Below, one piece after another: positions 12,430 through 64,000 of a stretch of 64,000 nt of DNA. Numbering within the stretch: position 1 is the first letter of the stretch; each line of letters starts with the position of its first letter. The stretch is from NCBI GenBank assembly GCA_035772405.1, contig JAYKKM010000054.1, forward strand, positions 1,632,001 to 1,696,000. The letters are read 5' to 3'. This stretch comes from Chrysogorgia sp. JL179-B06. Taxonomy: Eukaryota; Cnidaria; Anthozoa; Scleralcyonacea; Chrysogorgiidae. The notes under the pieces are model-generated. The model was not told where the DNA came from and did no database searches. It was given only the letters and a program-made list of their open reading frames with translations. The position numbers were made by a program, and so were the translations under genes.

Positions 12430-12570
12430 TCGGTAAACTGCCGAAATTATATAGGGTGTCTAACTTTTGAGCGAAGTTCCGTTATAGAGTCTCTTTACTT
12501 TCTACTCTCTGACGAAGGGTCTTCGCTCGAAACGTTATACCTCCAATATAACACTGGCTATACGCAGCGC
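12430..12570 (+). repeat. Penelope-like element 3'-terminal repeat with hammerhead-like core
   Basis: Contains CGGTAAACTGCCG and, at about 12,515-12,540, CTGACGA...TTCGCTCGAAACG, the arrangement found at the ends of Penelope-like elements. Helix I and III pairings are weak, so activity is doubtful. Related ends occur at 21,427, 25,290 and 56,950. Confidence 0.45.
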
Positions 12571-12732
12571 TTATATCAGTAAAACAAGCAACATGATGTC
12601 ACGGTAAGAAAACCGTCATCCAATCAGGCCATACCATTTTCTGCGCTATAGTGAAAAAAATTGGTAAAGCCAGCGAGAACGTCAATAGCATATTTCTTTA
12701 CTAGTGAGAAAAAAGAAAATTGTACAACGGAT

Positions 12733-12738
12733 TTTATT
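12733..12738 (-). terminator. Poly(A) signal AATAAA of the LMO7-like gene
   Basis: AATAAA on the minus strand, 163 bp past the stop codon of the LMO7-like gene. Best-placed signal of its kind in the downstream 300 bp. Confidence 0.5.
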
Positions 12739-12900
12739 TAATTTGCCTCGTTTATCTAACAGAAATCTCAATATATATTATTATAGCTTGGAAATTCATA
12801 ATTCATATTAAATTTTTCTTCGTTCATACCTAATACATCCTCGAAATTGTCCCGCGGTTTCAGTTTAATTACGAAACACACCGTATAGAATGAACATATT

Positions 12901-56075
<43,175 letters not shown>

Positions 56076-56560
56076 TCCCAAGCATGGAATGTATGTGTCT
56101 ACTCTTGTGTTGTAGAATCGAATGATTGCGTCCTCGTCGATCAGTTATTTGGTCTACTTGCATGCAGCGCTGGTGATGTTGTTTGACAGTTTGTGCCTCG
56201 GTTTGTGCTATTCATTCGCGTCAGACCAGATCTTTGCGATCAACTGCAGTAGCAGCTACATTCACTGCTTCGTATTGATGATTGCCTAGTTGCTCCAATT
56301 TTATGCTTTGTAAAAATCTACTCGGGCTCATCGATTAACTCTTTCTTCAGTCGACTGTCTCTAGTTAGCGCCGTCGAACTTATGTAATGTTGGCGCATGG
56401 GCCAAGCATATTTTTTCACTTCACAATTTGATATTCATTGCGTCGATCATATTTCACATTTTCCTGTTACCGCGTTGATAATAAACAAGCCGCACGCGTT
56501 GTGCGATAAATAAATCATTTCATTACAATCTGGAGTGGATACACTTTGAACATGTACACG
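56076..56560 (-). promoter_or_regulatory. Probable 5' UTR and promoter of the LMO7-like gene
   Basis: Unique, repeat-free, more GC- and CpG-rich than its surroundings and directly upstream of the start codon. No TATA box at a useful distance, and no transcription start can be fixed. Retroelement sequence resumes at about 56,670. Confidence 0.35.
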
Positions 56561-56671
56561 TGCAAGTTTTCTTTAATATAGGCTATATAGTTCAAATACC
56601 ATATGCAAGTACGATACGAAATATACGTTTTGGAAATTTTTCATGTAACCTGTGTATAACATTCATCTGGA

Positions 56672-56775
56672 TGGGAATGAGAAGTAATTATACACAAGCG
56701 ATTGCCGGTGACAACCGCTTGTGGGACAAACAGTGGTCATGCGCACATCCAGAGAGCGTGAAGCGGTATAAACTA
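56672..56775 (-). mobile_element. Retrozyme-like repeat fragment (no ribozyme)
   Basis: Minus strand matches about positions 50-155 of the 280-bp monomer: ATACCGCTTCACGCTCTCT, ATGTGCGCATGACC, CCCACAAGCGGTTGTCACCG, GCAATCGCTTGTGTATAATT. It stops before the hammerhead. It lies just upstream of the LMO7-like gene. Confidence 0.8.
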
Positions 56776-56777
56776 AA

Positions 56778-56838
56778 GTTTCGGCGCTCTAACCTTTGAG
56801 CTAATGAGACACGGTCAGAACAGTCAGTGATTTTTCCA

Positions 56839-56845
<7 letters not shown>
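56778..56845 (-). mobile_element. SINE-B 5' fragment
   Basis: ACCGTGTCTCATTAGCTCAA, AGGTTAGAGCGCCGAAAC, cut within the anticodon-like arm at the join with the retrozyme fragment; AT tract on the other side. Confidence 0.75.
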
Positions 56846-56899
<54 letters not shown>

Positions 56900-56902
56900 T
56901 AG

Positions 56903-57560
56903 CAAAGTGAAAAGGTGGTAAACTGCCAATAATTTTAGTGACGAAATACTGACGTTTCGAGCGGAGCCCCGAGATGAAATAAAATAAATAGGGCTTATAA
57001 TATATATATGCCAAATTAAAAGGGTGTCACAAGTAGAAAGTAGCCAATCAAATGCACGCGGGAGATAAACAAACTAATAATAAATGAGATGCGAAAAGTT
57101 AAATCATTTGCTATTTTTACAGTAGATCAGCAAACAGACTGAGGGGGAGGGAGAAATGACAGGTCCAATATTCAAGGGGATTAGGCGATAATATTAGCAG
57201 TAAGAAACAAAAACTTGAAAAGGAATGGAAGTGCATAAGCTAATAATAAAAAGTTCCAAGCAAACTAAATTAACAAAAAACTTGTAGGAAATTAAATAAA
57301 AGAAAAACGTTCGTTAAGACCAAGAGGATGTGTGGTGCCAAGTTTAAAAATGAGACGCTTCTCTTGCCGTTTGCGGTTATCGTTACCACCTGAGATGGGA
57401 AGGATGGCACAGACTTTCATGTCTGAAACATTGTTCCTCACGGAACGAAGATGTTCAGCAAACCTGTCTGAAAGGCGTCGCCCAGTTTCATCCAGTTTAG
57501 GGCATTTATCGCAAGAAATGCAATAAATGATGTTGGAATGATGTATGACGGATTGTGTGG
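56903..57560 (-). pseudogene. Penelope-like element: GIY-YIG remnant and 3' UTR
   Basis: Minus strand from 57,542: [82 protein letters not shown] and TAA near 57,296. This is the GIY-YIG family pattern of Penelope-like elements with two deletions: YIG between KL and DETGRR, and a block between RNN and VSDM. Downstream come AGCCAATCA...GCACGCG and the GCTCCGCTCGAAACGTC end. Confidence 0.75.
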
Positions 57561-57589
57561 TCGAATTTGGGGGCAGTAATAACTGTAGT

Positions 57590-57882
<293 letters not shown>

Positions 57883-57902
57883 ATATATATATAGTATATA
57901 TA

Positions 57903-59697
57903 TCATCATCATCAAGGCGGCTTTAGAGCCGAGTAGTGTTGGCTTTTACAATCTTAGACCATTGTTCCCTGTCCATCATCACCGTGTGTAGATCTTCCGA
58001 CTCTAAACCTGTGTCCTTTGTCAACTTTTTAATAAAAGTGGTTTCCGGTCTTCCTCTATTCACAGTTCCATGTTTTGGTTCCCATAGAATTAGGCTTAAG
58101 ACAAGATCATCACTTCGTCGATAGCAATGACCAGTGAATCGTAATCTTCTTTCTTTAATGCGTTCAGTGATTTTAGGCAAACCCGAGTACAGCTCAACGT
58201 TCGTGAGATGTTGTTTCCAGCTAAAATTCAAAATAGTACGAAGTAATCTGGTATAGCAGCCGTCAAGTTGTTTCTCTAAAACTTTAGTCAAGGTCCACGA
58301 TTCGCAACTATATAACAGAACGGTCTCTACAGTTGCTTGAAATAGTCTAATTTTCAATTTTCGAGATAATTTAGATTTCCATATCTTGGACATCTTGTTG
58401 CATGCCTTCCATGTTAACGCTTTTCTAACTTTTATATCCTTTTCTGTTGTGTTAATCCATGATCCGAGATACTTAAAGTCCTTAACTCTTTCCAGAGAAG
58501 ATCCATCTTTAGTTATGAGCGTGGGTGTGAACGGTTTGTTAAGCGAAATGAATTTCGTTTTAGCGGTGTTTAGCTTCAGTCCGGTTTTACTTGCCTCCCA
58601 TTCCACTCTGTTTAAAAGCTCTTGTGCTTGGTCTATTTCTTCCGATAATAACGCGATGTCATCCGCAAAATCAAAATCCGTTATTACAATTGGTTTAACT
58701 CGTCTGCTTTTCCTTTTCACCAGGCGAAATCCTAAGTCCTCTTCTTTCCCAGTAATTGCCTTTCGTAGTGCGTAATCCAGTACTATATGATGAACAGATA
58801 TGGGGCCAGCGTATCGCCTTGCAAAACTCCAGCGAGTATTTCAAACATTTCAGTCTCTCCATCTGGCGATAAAACTTTGGCCTGTGTGTCCTTGTATAGA
58901 TTACCAATAGCAGTTATAAGTTCGTCAGGAATAGCATATGCTGTTAATATTTTAAGCATTTTCCCTCGATGAACTGAGTCAAATGCTTTTCTGAAGTCAA
59001 TAAAAGTCATTATAGCCGGTAGATTTCTCTTCCGTATTCCTTCCATGAGTCGACGGAGAACAAGAATATGACTAGTTGTTGTTCTACCATTCCGAAAACC
59101 ATTTTGATTAATACGAAGATGATGGTCGAGTGCTGATTTAATTCGGTTTAAAATTATTTTATTGTATGCTTTAGCCACAGAAGACTTCTGTGGCTAAAGC
59201 ATACAATAAAGGCTCAGGCCAATTCCACGATAGCTGCCTCCTTCCCTCAGGTCTCCAGACTTTGGTATGGGGATAAGGTTTAGAATTTTCCATTGGCTTG
59301 GTGTTTCTTCTTCCATGAGAGCCCTGTTACAGAAGTCAATAATGATATCATCCAAGTCACACCGCTTAAGTACCTCAGGTGGTATTCCATCCTCTGCATT
59401 AGCTTTACCCTCTGTCAGTGAATTTTTGACCATTTGATATTCATCTTTACTGAATGGACCATCTTTAATATTAATATCTGTCAGTACGGTATCAATTACT
59501 TCAAACTCGTCATCAACGATTGGTGCTCTGCCAAGTAGGCCCAGGAAATGTTTATACCAATTTTCAACTCTTTCTTTGGACGTATTCCCTTTAAGTTGTC
59601 CTTTGATACAAGACTTTCGTCCTGTGATATCGTTAATGAGTGACCAGCTTTTACTATATTTACAGTTGATATTTGCTTGTTCGACTTCTTTCACTTT
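57903..59697 (-). pseudogene. LINE (RTE/CR1-like) polymerase, 5'-truncated, frame-broken
   Basis: Three minus-strand pieces. 59,694-59,194: region between endonuclease and RT (SWSLINDITGRK, DGIPPEVLKR, SQWKILNLIPIPKSGD, YRGIGLS). 59,178-58,783: RT fingers and palm (AKAYNKIILNRI, QNGFRNGRTT, FIDFRKAFDSVHRGK, GVLQGDTLAPYLF). 58,720-57,923: DFADDIALLSEE catalytic box, KYLGSWI, ESWTLTK, RRLRFTGHCYR and a stop. It ends in a (GAT)n tail at 57,902-57,912 with almost no 3' UTR, as in RTE-type LINEs. Breaks: a frameshift near 58,750-58,783 and an inverted duplication at 59,158-59,210. No endonuclease; SINE-A abuts its 5' end. Confidence 0.88.
59158..59210. repeat. Perfect 26-bp inverted duplication inside the LINE ORF
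   Basis: Arms 59,158-59,183 and 59,185-59,210 around a single A. One arm is the genuine coding sequence (VAKAYNK); the other is its inverse, inserted between GIGLS and SSVAKAY, and introduces a stop. Confidence 0.95.
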
Positions 59698-59699
59698 TC

Positions 59700-60190
59700 C
59701 ACATAGATCATATATACCACTATATATACAGAACTCGTGACTAGGCTTTCTGCAACGGCTTCCGTAGCTCAGTGGTCAGAGCACTGCACTAGCAATCGCA
59801 GGGTCGCGGGTTCAATTCCAGCCGGAAGGCCTCTAAGTTGCATTTTTCGCAACTGGTCCCGGTTTGGTCTTAAAATATATATATTCCATGCAACACTCGA
59901 AATTTTCCTTCAACATAAATCCTTAGTACCTGTAGTTTAATCGAGTGAAATGCCAAATATTACTTGTAAAATACCCAGAATCTTATCCCGGCATTAATTA
60001 CCACCACTATATATACAGAACTCGTGACTAGGCTCTCGGCAACGGCTTCGCGTAGCTCAGTCGCGGGTTCAATTCCAGCCGGAAGGGGTTTGGTCTTAAA
60101 ATGTATATATTCCAACACTCGAAATTTGCCTTCACCATAAATCCTTAGAACATTTAGTTTAATCGAGTGAAATGCCAAATATTACTTATA
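59700..60190 (+). mobile_element. SINE-A head-to-tail array (two units)
   Basis: Unit 1: CAGAACTCGTGACTAGGCT, tRNA-Ala(AGC)-like core at 59,758-59,830 (CTTCCGTAGCTCAGTGGTCA, GAGC, loop CTAGCAA, GGGTTCAATTCCAGCCGGAA), tail GCATTTTTCGCAACTGGTCC, CACTCGAAATTTTCC, boundary TCGAGTGAAATGCCAAATAT at 59,940. Unit 2 follows directly, with most of the core and the GCATTTTTCGC tail deleted, ending with the same boundary at 60,161. D-stem and acceptor pairing are good, but the anticodon stem has an extra base; a SINE, not a tRNA gene. Confidence 0.85.
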
Positions 60191-60510
60191 TAAACCTGTC
60201 AGTTTACAAGAGAGCAGATCATCTGAATATAAAATGCACCACATCTAATACTAACTAGTAAGATATTAAAAAATTACAAAAATGCGTTAAAGGATAAAAT
60301 ATGTTTCTAAATTTTTACGTCCGGTGAGAAGATAATTTGTTCCAAAGCTCAGCACCACGACAAGAGAAGCTTCTATCTAATCTCTATATAACGCATTATT
60401 CTTGGTTTTTGTAAGTTGACATAATAAGATTACTTCGGGATCACGGCGGCTTTTGAATTATCGCGGAGGAAATAGGGGTTAATAGTAGATTATAATTTAC
60501 TTATTATATA

Positions 60511-60640
60511 CAGTGTGTATAAAAAAACCACGAAACCGGCATAAAATTAATTACTATTCTTTTAAAACAACCTATTGTGGTAGTTTGAAAGCCGTAGACA
60601 CCTCTGAACCACGGATATGTAAAAAACATGGTTTTATTAA
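60511..60640 (+). mobile_element. Tc1/mariner-type MITE, truncated copy
   Basis: TA-CAGTGTGTATAAAAAAACCA start, then ATTCTT, CCTATTGTGGTAGTTTGAAA and ACACCTCTGAACCACG, related to 18,397-18,678. The right end is missing. Confidence 0.75.
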
Positions 60641-60990
60641 GAGAACTTGGTTGTTCCCAGGATAGTAGAGACCTTTAGATTTGAGGACGAAGACGAGTTT
60701 ACCATTGCAGCGCATGGTTCTTTTCCATTGTTGTTTCTCCACTGCGCAGAAAGGTTCGTCTTCGTACTCGTACGCAATCTAAAGGTCGCTAATATATATA
60801 ATCCCGCATAATATAATTAACTATATGCAAACTACAAAATCTCAAAACAACAATTCTCAAAATTACAACTCAATCACACTATCATTCCCATATCCGTAAC
60901 TAAACAACACAATTTCTCACCTATATATATATGTATATATCGTTATTCTTCTCTCTTGGGGTTTTTAGTCGAGGAAACCTTTTACATCGT

Positions 60991-61719
60991 CCAGACTGGA
61001 AAGTTCGTATTTCCTCTGCCGAAGATTTACGCCAACAATATCCCAAAAAATTTTTTACGCCAGCCAGGGGGTTGTACAATTTTCAAAATAATTTTTTGCG
61101 CCAATCAGCGGGGGGTCTGGGAGTGAATATAGATGCACTGCGTGCCGCTATAAAGCTATTTAGTTCATGAAATTGTATTTAATTTGTTATAATTTATAAG
61201 TTTGTTCAGTGCTGCCATATAAACAGATTTTCACCTTTTCAACCTCCTTTGAAACTTCAATCTCTGATTCTTATTGAATATTGTCCGATTGAATCAGAGT
61301 CAGTCAGTCAGACCTAACGTGTTTGAGCTTCAACGAGGGAGAGTCTCACAGAGAATGGTGAAAGTCTATGAATGGGAGAAGTTGACTCATTGACAGTTGA
61401 GCGAGTTGACCTGTCTCCCGCATAAATCAGCTGGAAAGCGTGCCAGCGTGCATAGTCAACGTTGACAATAAGATTTAGGATATTTGTTTAGTCCCTCTGA
61501 CTCCCTCATTGTCCTCACTGCTCAGTATTTCTATCAAATCGCGACATTTATATATGATGTTAGTACGCCACACTGATTCGCTAAAGTCAAGTGGCGTAAT
61601 TTACGCCACGCCAAGTCATTTTCACCAAAAACTTGATTAGTTTTACGCCAACCTTGGCGTAATCGACGGAAATTCTACGCCGAATATCTTCGGCGTAACA
61701 TACGAACTTTCCAGTCTGG
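60991..61719. mobile_element. hAT-like MITE with 8-bp target duplication (729 bp)
   Basis: TACATCGT at 60,983-60,990 and 61,720-61,727. Ends CCAGACTGGAAAGTTCGTA and TACGAACTTTCCAGTCTGG are perfect inverses. The interior has many TTACGCCA or TGGCGTAA motifs. An 8-bp duplication fits hAT or P superfamilies. Confidence 0.88.
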
Positions 61720-61729
61720 TACATCGTGT

Positions 61730-62759
61730 TTTACTAAGTCGGATAAATCGAGGGATAAATACCTCGAACGTCGGCTTCAGATATGAAATATGTTAAATAT
61801 GTCGCCTTATATCCGGCTAACCGGGAAAATCTTTCCTCGACCTAAAAAGATCATTTGAATTAACTTTATACTCTTCCTACAGTCAAACTAAGCCAGTTCT
61901 ACTTTGAATTATGGGTGTCTGTAGTAGGGAGGGGGGTATATTTGGAACGGGGGGAAAAATTTTCGGGGGCATATTTCCTGTGATGGGTGATTAGGACTAT
62001 ACCTTAATCTTCGTTTCAGATACTTCTGAGTTACTCGACATCTGAGAAAAGTGAAACTTGGCAATAAAGCTGTACAACCTGCTCGCATTTTTTTAATATA
62101 AATTTGAACATCAGAGGCCATTGGCAATTTAACGTTGCTAAGCAAGTGAGAGTCAGACAAAAGCTTATTGACTTTAAATTAGCCGCCATGTTTGTTAATG
62201 CAACGATCAAACCTCCTCCGCGCCAGAACTGGACATTTTGCCTTGTTAAGACCCTTGCGCGCTTTGCGGTCGCCATGCGGGATACTGTAATTGATATTCA
62301 CACGCGCTCCAAAATAGTAAATGGAGGCACGTATCTTGCAAAACATCACTAGCGAGTACATAGTGAAATTAATTGGCATTTGTTTTGTCCCATCCGCACT
62401 GATTCTTGAATACGTTTACTTTGACTTTCGACCATTTGGAGCCGAGGTGATTAAGCAATCAGTGTGCCGCGATAATCAAGATTAAATTGGCGAGTTTCCC
62501 GTCCATGTCAAGATATTATTAAAAGGAAACCTCGAAACCAGTTTTTCCAGTTTCAAATTACTGCGCGTGCAATTGTCGTCTCAGCTTTCAGTGATCGTCA
62601 CGCGTATTCACGTGAAACCAGTGAGAGCTGTCCGCCATACCGCGCGTGCAGCCGTGCACTATTCACATAAGCGCCGCAGTATCATAAGCATCGCTTCTTT
62701 CAATATTCAATATAAAACATAAGAATTTCCATAATATAGAATAAAATAAAGAAACAGAG
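61730..62759. other. Intergenic, nothing recognised
   Basis: Several overlapping ORFs of 60-85 codons on both strands around 61,900-62,380 show no family features; a GGGGGG-rich patch lies at 61,930-61,975. Confidence 0.35.
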
Positions 62760-64000
62760 AAACACATCACGTGCAGGAGTCAGAGTTGGGCTCCCTGTGG
62801 TTTAACTCTTTCCTGTCCGGCTGAAAAACATCCAAAATTGAACTCCTCTTTGTTCTATTGATATATCAAGAAATATCCATAACTGTTGCGAAACCTATAC
62901 CTTTTCTGAAAGCCCAATAAACCGGCTGTTACCAATGCTTTTGAATTTTCCGAACAAGATACATTATGTTAATATAAATTAGCATTAATTATCATAAATC
63001 AGGTTGAAAAACTTCCATTTTTCTAGAAAAGGCCATCTTGCACGCCCGCGTAGCATCTTTAAAATTCAAAATAGCAATCACAGAGTTATTTATGAAATCA
63101 AATCAAATTTGGCGTGTGAGTGGATCTCATGTCCCTGGCGCTTGTCGAATTTCAATTTTTAATATTGCGTTACCGTGTGCCGTGTTTTTCGATTGACGAC
63201 TTCGGAGGCCGGACAGGAAAGTGTTAAAGAGCACCAACTTTCTGACTGTCACAAATTGTCAGTTGACTACGATGTTAACATTCTGAAAACCCATGGTGAT
63301 ATTTATGAAATATCCAATGAACAAACAAAAAAACATTGAAATCTAATCGCCACTGTTTCATAAAAATAATCGAGTGTCTGCAATACATGTGCCGACAAGG
63401 TCAACCTATACAAGGCGACACAGATAGTGAATCGAATTTCATTCAGCTTTTGAAACTAAGAAGCAAAGATGATCCTGTTCTATTTGAGTGGATTCAAAGG
63501 CAAAATGTGGATAAATATATGAGCCATGACATTAAAAATGAGATTATCTCAATAATGGCACATCAAGTACAAAGAGATCTTGTCAATGATATAGGATGCA
63601 ACTTTTTTTCAATAATAGCTGATGAGTATACCGATATCAGTAACCATGAACAACTATAACTATTTGTCTTCGCCATCGAAGATGAGATGCTCGATGTACA
63701 CGAAGACTTTCTTGGGTTTTATAGGATTCATAACATTGCATCTGACACAGTGGTATCGGTCGTAAAAGTGCGTTTATCATACTACAGTTGTCTTTCCAAT
63801 ATTGAAGAGGACAGTGTTATGATGGAGCCAGCAAAATCAGGACTTGCAAAACTTATCCAGGATATTCAATCGAAGGCGAAACCAACGCATTGTCATGGAC
63901 ATTCGCTTAGTTTGAGCGTAAAAGATGCCACAAACAACAGATGAGATTGTTTAACTTCTTCTTCGGATTAATTCTCCAAAATAACTCCAAAATATGTCCA
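62760..64000 (+). pseudogene. hAT-family transposase (DUF4371/ZMYM1-like), broken and running off the window
   Basis: In shifting plus frames from 63,227: KEHQLSDCHKLSVDYDVNIL, HGDIYEISNEQ, then HCFIKIIECLQYMCRQGQPI, QGDTDSESNFIQLLKLRSKD, DPVLFEW, NEIISIMAHQVQRDLVNDIG, FFSIIADEYTDISNHEQL, EVHEDFLGF-type, GQCYDGAS (second frame near 63,830) and THCHGHSLSLSVKDAT. This order, with the D of ADE(Y/C)TD and the CYDGAS box, is the DUF4371 N-terminal half of hAT transposases. Stops and frameshifts (about 63,335, 63,660, 63,830 and 63,945) make it inactive. The dimerisation region lies beyond the window, and a MITE interrupts its start. Confidence 0.82.
62806..63223. mobile_element. MITE with TTAA target duplication inserted in the hAT transposase
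   Basis: TTAA at 62,802-62,805 and 63,224-63,227. Ends CTCTTTCCTGTCCGG and CCGGACAGGAAAGTG are inverses with two differences. Removing the element and one TTAA joins ...LGSLW to FKEHQLSDCH in one frame, which supports insertion into the transposase ORF. Confidence 0.7.

Noticed and set aside
59758..59830. tRNA-Ala(AGC) gene
   Set aside because: D arm, AGC loop and T arm are recognisable, but the anticodon stem has an extra base, the acceptor ends are not those of tRNA-Ala, and the same sequence recurs with a shared SINE tail.
61909..62379. Overlapping ORFs of 60-85 codons on both strands
   Set aside because: No conserved motif, signal peptide or splice context, and several frames are open at once.

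Overview
The window is animal nuclear DNA. It is AT-rich, with spliced genes, long introns, (AT)n and (AAT)n microsatellites, tRNA-derived SINEs, non-LTR and Penelope-like retroelement fragments, many palindromic DNA-transposon derivatives, and vertebrate-type TTAGGG/CCCTAA motifs. A cnidarian, probably an anthozoan, fits best because of the mix of Penelope-like elements, hammerhead-ribozyme repeats, a small secreted cysteine-rich peptide and an invertebrate CH+LIM gene. This is inference; nothing here is species-diagnostic.

One gene dominates. On the minus strand, eight coding exons between 56,075 and 12,901 splice in perfect phase into a protein of about 1,206 residues. It has an N-terminal calponin-homology (CH) domain spread over six small exons, a linker exon, and a 2.9-kb last exon that holds a long charged, disordered and coiled-coil region and a C-terminal LIM domain with all eight zinc ligands. 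This is the architecture of vertebrate LMO7/LIMCH1. Its introns fill most of the window, and nearly every repeat between 15.8 kb and 56 kb is intronic. A poly(A) signal lies about 165 bp past the stop, and unique GC-richer sequence upstream of the start is the likely 5' UTR/promoter.

Region by region. 1-12.7 kb (downstream of LMO7): a LINE reverse-transcriptase tail cut by the window edge, a six-cysteine secreted-peptide ORF, a fold-back structure with minisatellite arms, a nested inverted-repeat element beside an interstitial telomeric array, and a diverged direct duplication. 16-28 kb: SINEs, a 603-bp higher-order satellite, MITEs and LINE/PLE fragments. 28.7-33 kb: a degenerate hammerhead ribozyme, a PLE 3' end, a 77-bp-arm palindrome, a 289-bp (AT)n array and a head-to-tail pair of 280-bp hammerhead (retrozyme-like) monomers. 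33-44 kb: a Mutator-like element with a 9-bp target duplication, a LINE RT fragment and one copy of an exon-like repeat block. 46-56 kb: a candidate nested gene or pseudogene, a PLE with RT and GIY-YIG remnants, and SINEs. 56-64 kb (upstream of LMO7): a PLE 3' end, a solo-LTR-like insert, a LINE broken by a local inverted duplication, tandem SINE units, a hAT-like MITE and a hAT transposase pseudogene running off the window.

The strongest unusual signal is the hammerhead material: one structurally complete ribozyme in a tandem 280-bp repeat, a second copy with one core change, and a third on the other strand with one core substitution. Others are TIR elements with telomere-like cores, SINE units in head-to-tail arrays, and a repeat family that carries exon-like sequence and ends in CTAG-T.
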